Shown here piece after piece: positions 16,249-25,914 of a stretch of DNA of 64,000 nucleotides; position 1 is the stretch's first letter; every line of letters starts with the position of its first letter. The stretch is from positions 1 through 64,000 of the forward strand of contig NZ_LHZV01000064.1 of NCBI RefSeq assembly GCF_001581005.1, in the 5' to 3' direction. The notes under the pieces are model-generated. The model was not told the DNA's origin. It saw nothing but the letters and a program-made list of their open reading frames with translations, and ran no database searches. The translations under genes and the position numbers were made by a program. Source of the DNA: Acetobacter orleanensis. GTDB lineage: Bacteria; Pseudomonadota; Alphaproteobacteria; Acetobacterales; Acetobacteraceae.

Positions 16249-18690
16249 TTACTTGGCAGTAGCGTCATCCGGCAAAGTGTAGGCGATAATATAGTCACCA
16301 ACATCCGGAGAATGACTCATGCCGCCGGCAGAGATGACCACATATTCCTTACCCGTCTTGGGAGACCGGAAAACGAGAGGGGCAGCCACAGCACCAACCG
16401 GCAGGCGTTCCCGCCAGACTTCCCTGCCTGTGCCAGAGTCCAGCGCGCGCAGGTAATAGTCCTGAGTGCCCGCAAAGAAGACCAGACCAGAGGCGGTGGA
16501 GGTCGGCCCGCCCAGAGTTGGCATGCCCATGGGGACCGGCAGATGGGTTTTGATACCCATCGGACCCAGATCTTGCGTTGTGCCCATGGGCACCTGCCAC
16601 AGCATCTTTCTGGTATGCAGATCAATGGCGCTCATGGTGCCGAAGGGCGGCGTATTGCAGGGCACTTGCAGCGGAGATTGCAGGATATCAATGCGCACCC
16701 CGGCATAAGGGCCAGCCACCTGCGGGCGGATAGTGCCCATAAAGCCCGGCACTTCATCCGTTGAAACCTTATATTTTTTGGCTTCTTCACGGTTTACCAG
16801 CGTCATGCGCAGGGGCATGCGCATGTCATTCACAAACAGGATACCGCGCGCTTCATCAATGGAGATGCCGCCCCAGTTCATGCCGCCCAGCAGGCTGGGC
16901 CACTCGATATAGGGTTTTTCACCCGGCGGGGTGAACGGACCTTCATAGACCGAATCCTTGAACATGATCCGGCAGTAAAGCTGGTCAAACGTGCTGACAC
17001 CCCACATGGAGCTTTCCGTCAGCGGGTCTGCGCCGATGGTCGGCATCCCGACAGAGAAAGGCTGGGTGGGAGACAGATGCTCGCCCTGTGCGGATGGAGA
17101 GGTCGCCACGCGGCGTTCCTGCACTTCCGTTACTGGCTGGCCGGTACGGCGGTCCAGAACAAAAATATGTCCTGTCTTGGTGGTCTGGATCAGGGCGGGG
17201 ACTTTTTCTCCCTGCGCATTGGTCACATCATACAGCACGGGCTGAGACGGCAGGTCATAGTCCCACACGTCATGATGCACAGTCTGGAAAACCCACTTCG
17301 TTTTTCCGGTGGTAGCATCCACGGCCACAATAGCCGCCCCGAATTTTTCCTTTACCGCGTTGCGGTCTCCACCCCAGTAATCGGGCGGGCCATTGCCGGT
17401 GGGCAGGTAGACGAGGTTCAGGTCTTTATCATAGGTAGGAATGGTCCACACATTGGGGGTTTCCAGCGTGTAGGTCTGTCCTTCTGCAGGTGCGCCGGTA
17501 TTTTCCGGGTCTCCCACATCCCACGCCCAAGCTAGAGCGCCGGTCCGCACATCATAGGCGCGCACAACGCCGGAGGGTTCACCGTGGACAATATCACGGA
17601 CCCAACCACCAATAACGGCAACATGCCCCATCACAACCGGAATGGAGGTGGGGTGGTAGCGTTTGCTCCCTTCAACGGGGCCCATCTGCTTTTTGAGGTC
17701 AACAGTACCGTTTTCGCCAAAACCTGAGCACAGTGCTCCGGTATGCGCATCCAGCGCGATAAAGCGAGCATCCACTGTGGAAACCAGAATACGCTGGTGG
17801 CACATGGGGGCGGCTTCATCCGCAGTCTTGTCTTCAGCGGTCAGGCTGGTGTCCTTTGTGGCATCGTAATAGCCAACACCGCGACAGGTCACATGCTCAG
17901 CCGTATGGGCCTTGGGGTCAAACTTCCAGATTTCTTTCCCTGAGTCGGCTTCCAGAGCGGTAATCAGGTTTTCCGGGGTGCAGGAATACAGCACATTGCC
18001 AATCTGCTGCGGGGTGTTTTCATCCACGCCAGCGCCCGGACCATGTGTTCTTCTGCCCGTATGGTAAACCCACGCGACTTTCAGCTTGCTGACATTTTTC
18101 GGCGTAATCTGGGTGTAGGGTGCATAACGCGTTCCCTGCGCATTCCGTCCGAAAAACTCCCAGTCATCAGATGCGTCAGGTTTGCCCGCCTGTGCAATCT
18201 GGGAAGGGGATGGAGCAGCCGCGGGGTTGCTGATCTGCCCATGGGGGTAAAAGGCTTCCACGAGTGTAACCAGAAGACACCCGACAAGACCAAGGCCACC
18301 AAAGACGCTGCCGCGGCGAATAGCCGTGCGTGTTGCAGGGAAGGTCGCAACAGCCCACAGGCTGAGGGCAAAGAGAATAGCCGGCACAACAAGACGCGGC
18401 AAAAGAGCCCAGTAGCCAATTTCTGGCGTGTCACACAGCGCCCAGATAAAGGTTGCGGCAAAAATGACCACAGACACAGCAAGTGTGGCGCGATGTTTGA
18501 TGAAAACAAGAAGAGCCAGCGCACAATACGCTAACCCGGCCAGCAGATAATAAGCTGAGCCACCCAGCATCAGCAGCTTTGCGCCACCATAGGTAAGAGT
18601 CAGACCCGCGGCGAGGCTGAGGACTGAAAAAAGGGCACGATAAATGCCACCGAGTGGAGAATGGTGAACTGCGTGTTGAGTGCCACCCAT
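16249..18690 (-). CDS. Membrane PQQ-dependent dehydrogenase, glucose/quinate/shikimate family
   Basis: The 813-residue enzyme has about five membrane helices in the first 150 residues and then an eight-bladed quinoprotein beta-propeller in the periplasm. It oxidises its substrate at the outer face of the membrane and passes electrons to ubiquinone. Recognisable family segments include TGRRTHGPGAG, TVHHDVWDYDLPSQP, FDQLYCRIMF and GMNWGGISID. Where E. coli Gcd has ANPMALP, this protein has NDMRMPL, so glucose is not certain and quinate or another polyol is possible. The start is ATG 18690 with GGAGG seven bases upstream. Confidence 0.88.
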   Translation of the reverse strand: MGGTQHAVHHSPLGGIYRALFSVLSLAAGLTLTYGGAKLLMLGGSAYYLLAGLAYCALALLVFIKHRATLAVSVVIFAATFIWALCDTPEIGYWALLPRLVVPAILFALSLWAVATFPATRTAIRRGSVFGGLGLVGCLLVTLVEAFYPHGQISNPAAAPSPSQIAQAGKPDASDDWEFFGRNAQGTRYAPYTQITPKNVSKLKVAWVYHTGRRTHGPGAGVDENTPQQIGNVLYSCTPENLITALEADSGKEIWKFDPKAHTAEHVTCRGVGYYDATKDTSLTAEDKTADEAAPMCHQRILVSTVDARFIALDAHTGALCSGFGENGTVDLKKQMGPVEGSKRYHPTSIPVVMGHVAVIGGWVRDIVHGEPSGVVRAYDVRTGALAWAWDVGDPENTGAPAEGQTYTLETPNVWTIPTYDKDLNLVYLPTGNGPPDYWGGDRNAVKEKFGAAIVAVDATTGKTKWVFQTVHHDVWDYDLPSQPVLYDVTNAQGEKVPALIQTTKTGHIFVLDRRTGQPVTEVQERRVATSPSAQGEHLSPTQPFSVGMPTIGADPLTESSMWGVSTFDQLYCRIMFKDSVYEGPFTPPGEKPYIEWPSLLGGMNWGGISIDEARGILFVNDMRMPLRMTLVNREEAKKYKVSTDEVPGFMGTIRPQVAGPYAGVRIDILQSPLQVPCNTPPFGTMSAIDLHTRKMLWQVPMGTTQDLGPMGIKTHLPVPMGMPTLGGPTSTASGLVFFAGTQDYYLRALDSGTGREVWRERLPVGAVAAPLVFRSPKTGKEYVVISAGGMSHSPDVGDYIIAYTLPDDATAK

Positions 18691-19763
18691 GCTATCCCTC
18701 CAATATGAAAATCGTCCTGACAGCAAGGTGCCCGGCCGAGGTTGCGACTAAATCCAGATGCGCTGGTTTCTTGATGAAGACGCCTCTCGACGGACCATGG
18801 CCTGCGTGAAAAGTCTTTATCATTTTGCCCAGAGAAGCGGAAAATGCTCTGTGTCTAAAATGTCTGATCCTGTCAAGAAGGAGGCAAGGTAAAACCATTA
18901 ATAAAAATGGAGATTTTTTCATGATTTTTTTTGATATGGAGGAGATGGCTCCCTTGAGTGCAAGGTTCTGCCGAGGATCAGGTTTTTTGCTTTGTGGTGA
19001 GGATAACGTTTCGGTGAGAGAGGGGGGCTTTACCATTATCTGCTCTCTTGGAACAAGTAGCCTATTTTGAGGGCTTATAAATTTATAACTATATGATAAA
19101 CAATAATTTTATTTGAATATTTGGAAAATTCAGAAGGGTGGGAAACAGTCTTATCCATATAAAATAAATATGGACTATCCCTGTTTCATATATTGGACAT
19201 TATCCGGGTTTCAGCGTTTTAAGAGCCTCATGCATAGCAACGAATGACAGCTAAAGTTTTTAGGAATGAACATGCCTTCTTCTCGCTGAGTTGTCTTACC
19301 TTTGCGTAAGGAGGCATAAGGGCGAGTAGGAGAGTATTGTCCTAATAATAGATTTATGGTTCACGGCTTTTAGAGATAGCCTTCCATGAATTTTTCCATG
19401 TGCGTTTCTCATCTTGATAGATAGTAAAATCTTGGCGTGCCTGTGCGGCTTCTTTGTGGGTATTTCCATACATTTTGAAAAATAACATATTTGTGTTGTA
19501 AGTTTTTGATATTTTTAAAAAGTTTTTATAAAAACATGCTATCGCACCTTCCATTCTTTACTGATGAAAGGTGCTGCGTTCTGGCTAAGGAATATTCTTG
19601 ATATTTGATGATTTTCACAGAAAAATTTTCTGTTTTTTGTGAAAAAATGAATACAGAATTCGTCGCCCAGAACACCGATCTTGTTAGGTCATATCGGCAT
19701 TTTTCCATCGGATAACTGAGTGCTTTCTGAGCAGAGTGCTCATACTTAACCTATGGTCATGTC
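18691..19763. other. Long AT-rich intergenic region between divergent genes
   Basis: About 1070 bases separate the PQQ dehydrogenase from the divergent porin. The stretch is markedly AT-rich, most of all around 19070-19200 and 19480-19640. It holds small inverted repeats such as CCATAT-N7-ATATGG near 19155-19175. Frames of 60-115 codons occur on both strands but lack ribosome binding sites and protein-like composition. A complex promoter region for both genes is the simplest reading; a small RNA cannot be excluded. Confidence 0.4.
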
Positions 19764-21443
19764 ATGTATCATAAACGTTGTGCAGGCTTTTTCATGCCTG
19801 AATGTTCATTGTCTTTATGGAGCGTTCTGTATGCGGGGTGCCTGCTAACAAGCCTTTCAGTTAGTGTTGCGCATGCCGATGGCACTGTTATGCAGCAGGA
19901 CCAGAACAAGAAAACTGTTTATAAACCGTTTGTTTCTGCAAAAAAAAATCAGGGTGATTTGTCTCTTCCAGAGGCTAGTGTACTTGTGCGGCCCAAGGAT
20001 TCTCCGCTTCCGGCAAGCGGTGTTCCCGTAGCCCCATGGCCCGGTCTGGCAACAATGGATGTTCCCAGTGTGGATGAATACCAAAGTGGCAAGACATTCC
20101 ACAAAATGGAGCTGGATGCCCTGACAGGGAAAGAAGGAGTATCGTGGCTTCTGCCCTCGGAACTGGATGCCCAGCGCCGGACTGATATGGATGACCCCTA
20201 TTATGTACCCACGGCCGGGAGCGGCCATCTGGTTCCACAAATTATGCCATTCCGGGAAAGATTACAGAAAAAAGGGTTTGTTTTCTCCTTTGCATATAAA
20301 GGAGAGGCCATGGCTAATATCCATGGCGGCATGCAGCGCGGTATGGATTACGTGCATGAACTGACCCTGCAAATGAATTTTGATCTGGGAAAAATGGCCG
20401 GGTGGAATGGCTGGTCTGTCCATACTTTGTTGATGAACCGCGCCGGGCGTGAGGTCTCGCATGATCGCGTGGGAGACTATTACGTAAATCTTATGGAAGT
20501 GTATGGGCTTTCCGGGCACGTTGTCGCGCATCTGGTCGATTTTTATGCGGAAAAGAAATTTCTTCAAAATCGCATGGATATCACATTCGGGCGTATGTCT
20601 CTGACGCATGTTTTTGCAACATCACCCCTGATCTGCTCCTTTATGGTGACATGCTCTGCCCCTGTGGCGCTCAAGGTCGATCCGGGCTTTGCTGTCTATC
20701 CCAAAGCAACATGGGGTAGCCGTGTACGCTTTCGCCCCACGCGGGATACGCTGGTGCAGTTGGGGGCTTATCAGGTCAGTCCTCTTTCGGGTAACCCGAG
20801 TGGCTGGGCATGGGGGAGTGAGAACACTACCGGCCTGATGTTGCCGGTGGAGTTTACATGGCAACCCTTCCTGACACGAAACCGTCTGCCCGGACATTAT
20901 GTTTTTGGGTATGCGCATGATACGTCACGTTACCCGGACGTTCTGGGGGCGGCACCGGCAAACCGGGTGATTGCAACAGGGCGACTGCACAGCGCGCCAA
21001 TGGATATGTTCTGGTTCGAGGGCGACCAGATGATTTACCGTAAAGGTGGCCGTAACCAGATGGCGGGCGGGTATCTTATGGCGGGGTATATTCATAACAC
21101 GCCGCACGTGTCCTCCATTTCAGATGAGGCTTATGGCGGCCTTTCCTTCAATGGTGTCATTCCGTCTCGTGTTACAGACAGATTGGGTATTTTATATTCT
21201 TGGTATCATGTTAGTCACCGGAAAGAGCTGGGGCAGATCTATGCGCGGGATGCTGGGCTTTCTCTAGGAGCACAGGTTCTGGCCCCGCAGACAGACTCTC
21301 ATGTGATTGAGGCTTATTACGCGATTGATACCGCGCCCGGTGTGCTCATACAGCCTGAGTTCCAATATATGATCCGCCCCGGAGAAACCTCTCGCAGGCC
21401 GGATGCTGCATTGGTCGGATTGAAAGTAATCTCTAACCTATAA
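19764..21443 (+). CDS. OprB-family carbohydrate porin
   Basis: The 559-residue protein has an N-terminal signal peptide ending near AHAD (about 40), a variable linker to about 150, and then the 16-stranded OprB-type barrel. Family traits include FSFAYKGEAMANIHGGMQRGMDYVHEL, a GRMSLTHVF segment followed by a SFMVTCSAP loop, and a C-terminal YMIRPGETSRRPDAALVGLKV strand ending in aromatic/hydrophobic residues. Such porins let sugars and polyols cross the outer membrane. Its position opposite the periplasmic dehydrogenase suggests it feeds that enzyme. ATG 19797 is a possible later start. Confidence 0.85.
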   Translation: MYHKRCAGFFMPECSLSLWSVLYAGCLLTSLSVSVAHADGTVMQQDQNKKTVYKPFVSAKKNQGDLSLPEASVLVRPKDSPLPASGVPVAPWPGLATMDVPSVDEYQSGKTFHKMELDALTGKEGVSWLLPSELDAQRRTDMDDPYYVPTAGSGHLVPQIMPFRERLQKKGFVFSFAYKGEAMANIHGGMQRGMDYVHELTLQMNFDLGKMAGWNGWSVHTLLMNRAGREVSHDRVGDYYVNLMEVYGLSGHVVAHLVDFYAEKKFLQNRMDITFGRMSLTHVFATSPLICSFMVTCSAPVALKVDPGFAVYPKATWGSRVRFRPTRDTLVQLGAYQVSPLSGNPSGWAWGSENTTGLMLPVEFTWQPFLTRNRLPGHYVFGYAHDTSRYPDVLGAAPANRVIATGRLHSAPMDMFWFEGDQMIYRKGGRNQMAGGYLMAGYIHNTPHVSSISDEAYGGLSFNGVIPSRVTDRLGILYSWYHVSHRKELGQIYARDAGLSLGAQVLAPQTDSHVIEAYYAIDTAPGVLIQPEFQYMIRPGETSRRPDAALVGLKVISNL

Positions 21444-21477
21444 AAATTTTTCAAAAAAGAAAATTCAGGAAAGGTTT

Positions 21478-21999
21478 TCAGCGTTTTCCCTTTTCCTGCG
21501 CAATGTGCGCGCCTAAGGATTCCAGAGCGTCGCGCAGCGGGCTGTCTTCCATCTCTGGTAAAGGGTAGGGGCGGGAGGGCGTTACTGGCTTACGGCGTCC
21601 CGTCAGGCGCTGTCCGGCGGCCGGGTCCTGCACAAAACGCAGGCGGGCCACCAGAGCCTGCCCGCACCATGTGTTGATCCGGGCAATGAGCGCATCGCTC
21701 AGGTGCTGAAGTTCCATGGCGACGGGCCCCGCGCAGGCAATGCTGAGTGTCCCGGCAGAAAGTTTGCGCGGAGTGGTAACGGCGGCATGGGCGGGGCCAA
21801 CAATATCCCCCCAGTCCGTAAAAAGCTGCACTCCGGCGGGTGAGCGTTTTTTAAAAGCTGGGGCCGTCACGTTGGGTAGCAGGGCCGCCAGACTGCGGGC
21901 CGTCATGGCGCGGCGGGGCGGCTCAGGCGGCGCTTCCGCTTTTTTGGTAGAGGCAGTTTTGCGCCCGGTTGTCTTGCCGGGGGCACTCTCCTTCGTCAT
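21478..21999 (-). CDS. DUF721 / DciA-like protein
   Basis: The 173-residue protein has a basic, disordered N-terminus and a central DUF721 domain (WGDIVGPAHAAVTTPRKLSAGTLSIACAGPVAMELQHLSDALIARIN). DciA-type members load the replicative helicase in bacteria without DnaC; other DUF721 proteins have no known role. The start is ATG 21999, preceded by GGAGAG. The mutY start lies only 10 bases away on the other strand, so each gene's leader overlaps the other gene's start. Confidence 0.82.
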   Translation of the reverse strand: MTKESAPGKTTGRKTASTKKAEAPPEPPRRAMTARSLAALLPNVTAPAFKKRSPAGVQLFTDWGDIVGPAHAAVTTPRKLSAGTLSIACAGPVAMELQHLSDALIARINTWCGQALVARLRFVQDPAAGQRLTGRRKPVTPSRPYPLPEMEDSPLRDALESLGAHIAQEKGKR

Positions 22000-22009
22000 A
22001 ACACTCTCC

Positions 22010-23068
22010 GTGAAAAAGCCATCCGCCCAACCCCTGCTTGACTGGTATGACAGACATCGCCGCACTCTGCCATGGCGCGCGGAGGTGGACCAGCAGGCTG
22101 ATCCGTACCAAGTCTGGCTGAGCGAGATTATGCTCCAGCAGACAACGGTTAAAGCCGTTGGCCCCTATTATCAGCGTTTTCTGGAAAAATTTCCGACCGT
22201 TGAGGCACTAGCCGCGGCGGAGCGGGATGACGTGCTCTCCGCATGGGCCGGGCTGGGCTATTACTCCCGCGCCAGAAACCTCCATGCCTGCGCGCAGCAG
22301 GTCATGGCGCTGGGGGGCTTCCCGCAGGATGTTGCCGGGTTGCGCGCATTGCCGGGGGTCGGGGCTTATACCGCAGCGGCAGTGGCAGCCATTGCTTTCG
22401 GGGTGCCGGTCGTGCCGGTAGATGGCAATGTGGAGCGCATTACCGCCCGTCTGTTTGCGGTGGAAGAGCCTCTACCTGCCGCCCGCAAGAGACTGGCGGA
22501 ACTGGCGGAAGGCCTGAATACGGAGAGAGCCGCACAGGCGCGTCCATCTGATTTTGCCCAAGCACTGTTTGATCTGGGGGCGTCCTTATGTTCCCCGCGC
22601 ACCCCAGCCTGTAGCCTGTGCCCTTGGCGGGAGAACTGCGCGGCTTACAAGGCCGGAATTGCCGCCACCCTGCCGCGCAAGGCTCCCAAAGTGGCCCGCC
22701 CCGTGCGTTATGGCGCGCATTTTCTGGCAGTAGATGCGGCGGATCAGGTTCTGCTGCGTAAAAGGCCGGAAACCGGGCTGCTGGCAGCTATGACGGAACT
22801 GCCCGGCACGGACTGGCGTTCGGAGCCTTGGCCGGAGAGCGAGGCTGTCGCGCAGGCACCCTGCGCGGCGGACTGGCAGGTCTGTGGCGTGGTCCGGCAT
22901 GTCTTTACGCATTTTACGCTTGAGGTCACGGTATACGCTGCGCGGGTGAAGCATTTTTCCAATCAGGCCGTGCAGTCGGGGTTTCTGGCACCGGTAGGGG
23001 GCGTTGGCGGGCTGTCATTGCCCTCCGTCATGCTCAAGTGCATAAAACTGGGGCTTAAAGCTCTGTAA
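22010..23068 (+). CDS. mutY: A/G-specific adenine DNA glycosylase
   Basis: The 352-residue enzyme removes adenine mispaired with 8-oxoguanine. The helix-hairpin-helix core has the catalytic glutamate (WLSEIMLQQ, E39) and aspartate (VDGNVER, D138). The iron-sulfur loop is intact (C-x6-C-x2-C-x5-C in CSPRTPAC..C..C). A NUDIX-like 8-oxoG-recognition domain with VVRHVFTHFTLEV forms the C-terminus. The start is placed at GTG 22010 from homology. It has no ribosome binding site because it lies against the divergent DUF721 start, so a leaderless mRNA or a TTG upstream is possible. Confidence 0.92.
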   Translation: MKKPSAQPLLDWYDRHRRTLPWRAEVDQQADPYQVWLSEIMLQQTTVKAVGPYYQRFLEKFPTVEALAAAERDDVLSAWAGLGYYSRARNLHACAQQVMALGGFPQDVAGLRALPGVGAYTAAAVAAIAFGVPVVPVDGNVERITARLFAVEEPLPAARKRLAELAEGLNTERAAQARPSDFAQALFDLGASLCSPRTPACSLCPWRENCAAYKAGIAATLPRKAPKVARPVRYGAHFLAVDAADQVLLRKRPETGLLAAMTELPGTDWRSEPWPESEAVAQAPCAADWQVCGVVRHVFTHFTLEVTVYAARVKHFSNQAVQSGFLAPVGGVGGLSLPSVMLKCIKLGLKAL

Positions 23069-23076
23069 GAGGTTCC

Positions 23077-24114
23077 ATGGTCTTCCACCACATCCCTGCT
23101 CGCAAACATCCCGCTGGTGCCGTGCCGCCTGAAGGCCGTCCGGGTATTCTGCTGCTTAATCTGGGCACACCGGATGATACGGGTTATCGGGCCGTGCGGC
23201 GGTATCTGTCTGAGTTTCTGTCAGATAGGCGGGTAATTGAAGGCTCCCCAGTGCTCTGGCAGCCAATTTTGCAAGGGGTTGTGCTGACAGTCCGCCCCGG
23301 CAAGAGTGGCAAAGCGTATGAACGTATCTGGGATAAAGACAAGAACGAAAGCCCTCTGCGCGGCTATACACGCGGGCAGGCCGACGGGCTGCGGGCGCGG
23401 TTTGCAGCAGAGGATGTGCCGGTTGTCTGGGGGATGCGCTATGGCACACCGTCCGTTGCCGCAGGCGTGCAGGACCTGCTGGAACAGGGATGTGACCGTA
23501 TTCTGGTCATGCCGCTTTACCCGCAATATAGCGCCACAACCACCGCCACGGCGAATGACCAGTTATTCCGGGCTTTAATGCAGTTACGGAACCAGCCCGC
23601 CCTCCGCACGCTCCCGGCCTTCCCGGATGATGCAACCTATATTGAGGCGCTGGCCAACTCTGTCCGCAAAACCATGGCGGAACTGGCAGCCCCCCCGCAA
23701 ATGCTGGTCGCGTCCTTCCATGGTCTACCGCAGGAGTATGTGGATAAAGGGGATTCTTACCTCGCCGATTGCCAGAGAACGGTAAAAGCCTTGCGTGAAG
23801 CGGTAGGAATGGATGAGGCAACCCTGCCGCTCACCTTCCAGTCCCGTTTTGGCCCGACCAAATGGCTGGAGCCTTACACCGCGCCGTTTATTGCTGGCCT
23901 GCCGGAAAAAGGCGTTAAGCTTATTGCCGTGATCACGCCCGGTTTCATGACGGATTGTATTGAAACGCTGGATGAAATTGGCAATGAAGTCTGTGAGGAT
24001 TTCATGAAAGCGGGCGGAGAAGAGTTCACCCTTATCCCCTGCCTGAATGACAGTGTGGAAGCGATTGACGTGCTGGAGCAGTTGGCGCGGCAGGAACTAG
24101 CCGGCTGGCTGTAA
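23077..24114 (+). CDS. hemH: Ferrochelatase
   Basis: The 345-residue enzyme inserts ferrous iron into protoporphyrin IX, the last step of haem synthesis. It opens with GILLLNLGTPD and contains the family signature LVASFHGLP with the active-site His215. It also has SRFGPTKWLEPYT and the second active-site segment DCIETLDEI (Glu296). It starts eight bases after the mutY stop, so the two are probably co-transcribed. No membrane anchor is seen at the C-terminus, as usual for bacteria. Confidence 0.95.
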   Translation: MVFHHIPARKHPAGAVPPEGRPGILLLNLGTPDDTGYRAVRRYLSEFLSDRRVIEGSPVLWQPILQGVVLTVRPGKSGKAYERIWDKDKNESPLRGYTRGQADGLRARFAAEDVPVVWGMRYGTPSVAAGVQDLLEQGCDRILVMPLYPQYSATTTATANDQLFRALMQLRNQPALRTLPAFPDDATYIEALANSVRKTMAELAAPPQMLVASFHGLPQEYVDKGDSYLADCQRTVKALREAVGMDEATLPLTFQSRFGPTKWLEPYTAPFIAGLPEKGVKLIAVITPGFMTDCIETLDEIGNEVCEDFMKAGGEEFTLIPCLNDSVEAIDVLEQLARQELAGWL

Positions 24115-24184
24115 CGATGCTTCATCCTGTTTTCGGGGGAGGAGGAATAGTATCCTTTTCCCCCATTATAAATAATAAGAGGAT

Positions 24185-24208
24185 TTCTAAAACAGCGTTA
24201 TTTTAGAA
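24185..24208. repeat. Inverted repeat between hemH and the phosphoesterase gene
   Basis: TTCTAAAA (24185-24192) and TTTTAGAA (24201-24208) form a perfect 8-bp stem with an 8-nt loop in an AT-rich stretch. It may end hemH transcription or be an operator for the next gene. The rest of 24115-24444 holds no gene apart from a possible N-terminal extension of the downstream frame. Confidence 0.35.
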
Positions 24209-24444
24209 GATTAAAATAAAAATTATAGATTTTTGTGACACTTTTGTTGCATGCGGTCTCATCGGTTGCAAAATCTCATTAAGGGGTACACTGCGTAGCC
24301 TGAATGGATACAGACTTGGTTTGTATCTTATCCGCAAAACACACATTATTTTTGTGTCTCGTTATTGTTGCCGGTCATGATGCGCAGGCTTTTCTGCTGA
24401 AGAGATCGGCATGGATAGATGATAAATTCAGGACGTATCGTGCC

Positions 24445-25896
24445 ATGTTTCGCTCAGGTTCCTCAACGCGCCGCCGCCTGATAACCGATGCCGCGCGTCT
24501 GGCCGCTTTTGCCTCCGCGGCTACTCTTATGCCGCCCAATGTGCGCAAACTCATGGCCCAAACGCCTAAACGAGCAGGTTCACTCAAAGATATTAAGCAT
24601 GTCGTGCTGCTCATGCAGGAAAACCGGTCTTTTGATCATTATTTTGGCACGTTGGCCGGTGTGCGTGGGTTTAATGACCCGGACGCCCTGACACTTAAAA
24701 ACGGTAAAAGCGTTTTTTACCAACCGGACCCAGACAATTACCATTCAGAGTATTTGTTGCCCTTCCATCTGGATACCAAAACAACCAACGCCCAGAAGCT
24801 GCCCTCTACCAGCCACGCATGGAACGTCCAGCATGCGGCATGGAATGGCGGCAGAATGGATCAATGGCTGCTGGCGCATCGGGTGGTTGATCGGGATAAT
24901 GCCCCTTACGTCATGGGGTATTTCAAGCGTGAAGACATCCCTTTCCATTATGCTCTGGCAGACGCGTTTACAATTTGTGACGGCTACCACTGCTCGGTTC
25001 TTGGGCCCACGGGGCCTAACCGCCTGTATTACATGAGCGGCATGATCGACCCGGCTGGTACAGGCGGTGGTCCTATTACCAGCAACATCCAGCCCGAAGA
25101 GGGCTTTGGCTGGAAAACCTACCCGGAACGGCTGGAAGAAGCTGGAGTAAGCTGGCGGATTTACCAGTGCGGCAAACCGGGGCACGGTCGGCCGTTTAAC
25201 CAGTTGCAGCATTTTCGGCAGTTTATGGATGCCCCGCGGAGTTCACCCCTTTACCGTAAAGGTGTGCCAGACCCCTCAGAAGGGGAGTTTGAATACGATG
25301 CCCTGCATGATCGTCTGCCAACGGTCTCTTGGTTGTGTCCTCCCGGTTGGGCGTGTGAACACCCGGATCATCTCCCAGCCGCAGGGGCCGAGTTTATCGC
25401 ACAAAAACTCAACGCTCTGGCCGCCAACCCGGATGTTTGGGCAAAAACAGCCTTTATTTTGAACTATGATGAAAATGACGGCCTGTTTGACCATGTGCCG
25501 CCGCCTTTTGCTCCCCGTGGCACCGCCGGTGAATATGTTGAGGACTGGCCTATCGGGGCTGGTTTTCGTGTGCCCTGCCTTATCATTTCCCCTTGGACTG
25601 TGGGTGGCTGGGTGTGCAGTGAAACATTTGACCACACATCAACCATTCAGTTCATTGAGCAGATTACGGGCGTGCGGGAACCGAATATCAGCCAGTGGCG
25701 TCGGGACACGTTTGGTGACCTGACATCGGCTTTCCGGTTTGGTGCCGCTCCGGAAGCTGCCCCAACACTGCCACCTACAGCAGACCTGCTCAAACAAGCC
25801 GAATATGCAGCGCAACATTTTGATGATCCGGTTTTTCCCGACAAGCATCAGGTTGAACCGATGCAGGAACCCGGCACACGCAAGCGCATAGACTAG
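24445..25896 (+). CDS. Tat-exported phosphoesterase (phospholipase C / acid phosphatase type)
   Basis: The 483-residue protein belongs to the phosphoesterase family PF04185, which hydrolyses phosphodiesters or phosphomonoesters outside the cytoplasm. The twin-arginine signal is clear (STRRRLITDAARLAAFASAATL). The core starts with HVVLLMQENRSFDHYFGTL, the metal/nucleophile region, and includes LGPTGPNRLYYMSG and ILNYDENDGLFDHVPPP. It lacks the extra C-terminal domains of full phospholipase C. The frame opens 47 codons earlier, but ATG 24445 directly precedes the Tat signal and has an AGGA upstream. It is followed by a cytochrome c gene. Confidence 0.85.
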   Translation: MFRSGSSTRRRLITDAARLAAFASAATLMPPNVRKLMAQTPKRAGSLKDIKHVVLLMQENRSFDHYFGTLAGVRGFNDPDALTLKNGKSVFYQPDPDNYHSEYLLPFHLDTKTTNAQKLPSTSHAWNVQHAAWNGGRMDQWLLAHRVVDRDNAPYVMGYFKREDIPFHYALADAFTICDGYHCSVLGPTGPNRLYYMSGMIDPAGTGGGPITSNIQPEEGFGWKTYPERLEEAGVSWRIYQCGKPGHGRPFNQLQHFRQFMDAPRSSPLYRKGVPDPSEGEFEYDALHDRLPTVSWLCPPGWACEHPDHLPAAGAEFIAQKLNALAANPDVWAKTAFILNYDENDGLFDHVPPPFAPRGTAGEYVEDWPIGAGFRVPCLIISPWTVGGWVCSETFDHTSTIQFIEQITGVREPNISQWRRDTFGDLTSAFRFGAAPEAAPTLPPTADLLKQAEYAAQHFDDPVFPDKHQVEPMQEPGTRKRID

Positions 25897-25914
25897 TTAA
25901 AGGGGAGCGAGGCC

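Noticed and set aside
18825-19070. 81-codon frame between the dehydrogenase and the porin
   Set aside because: Overlaps other random frames in the same AT-rich gap and has no start signal.
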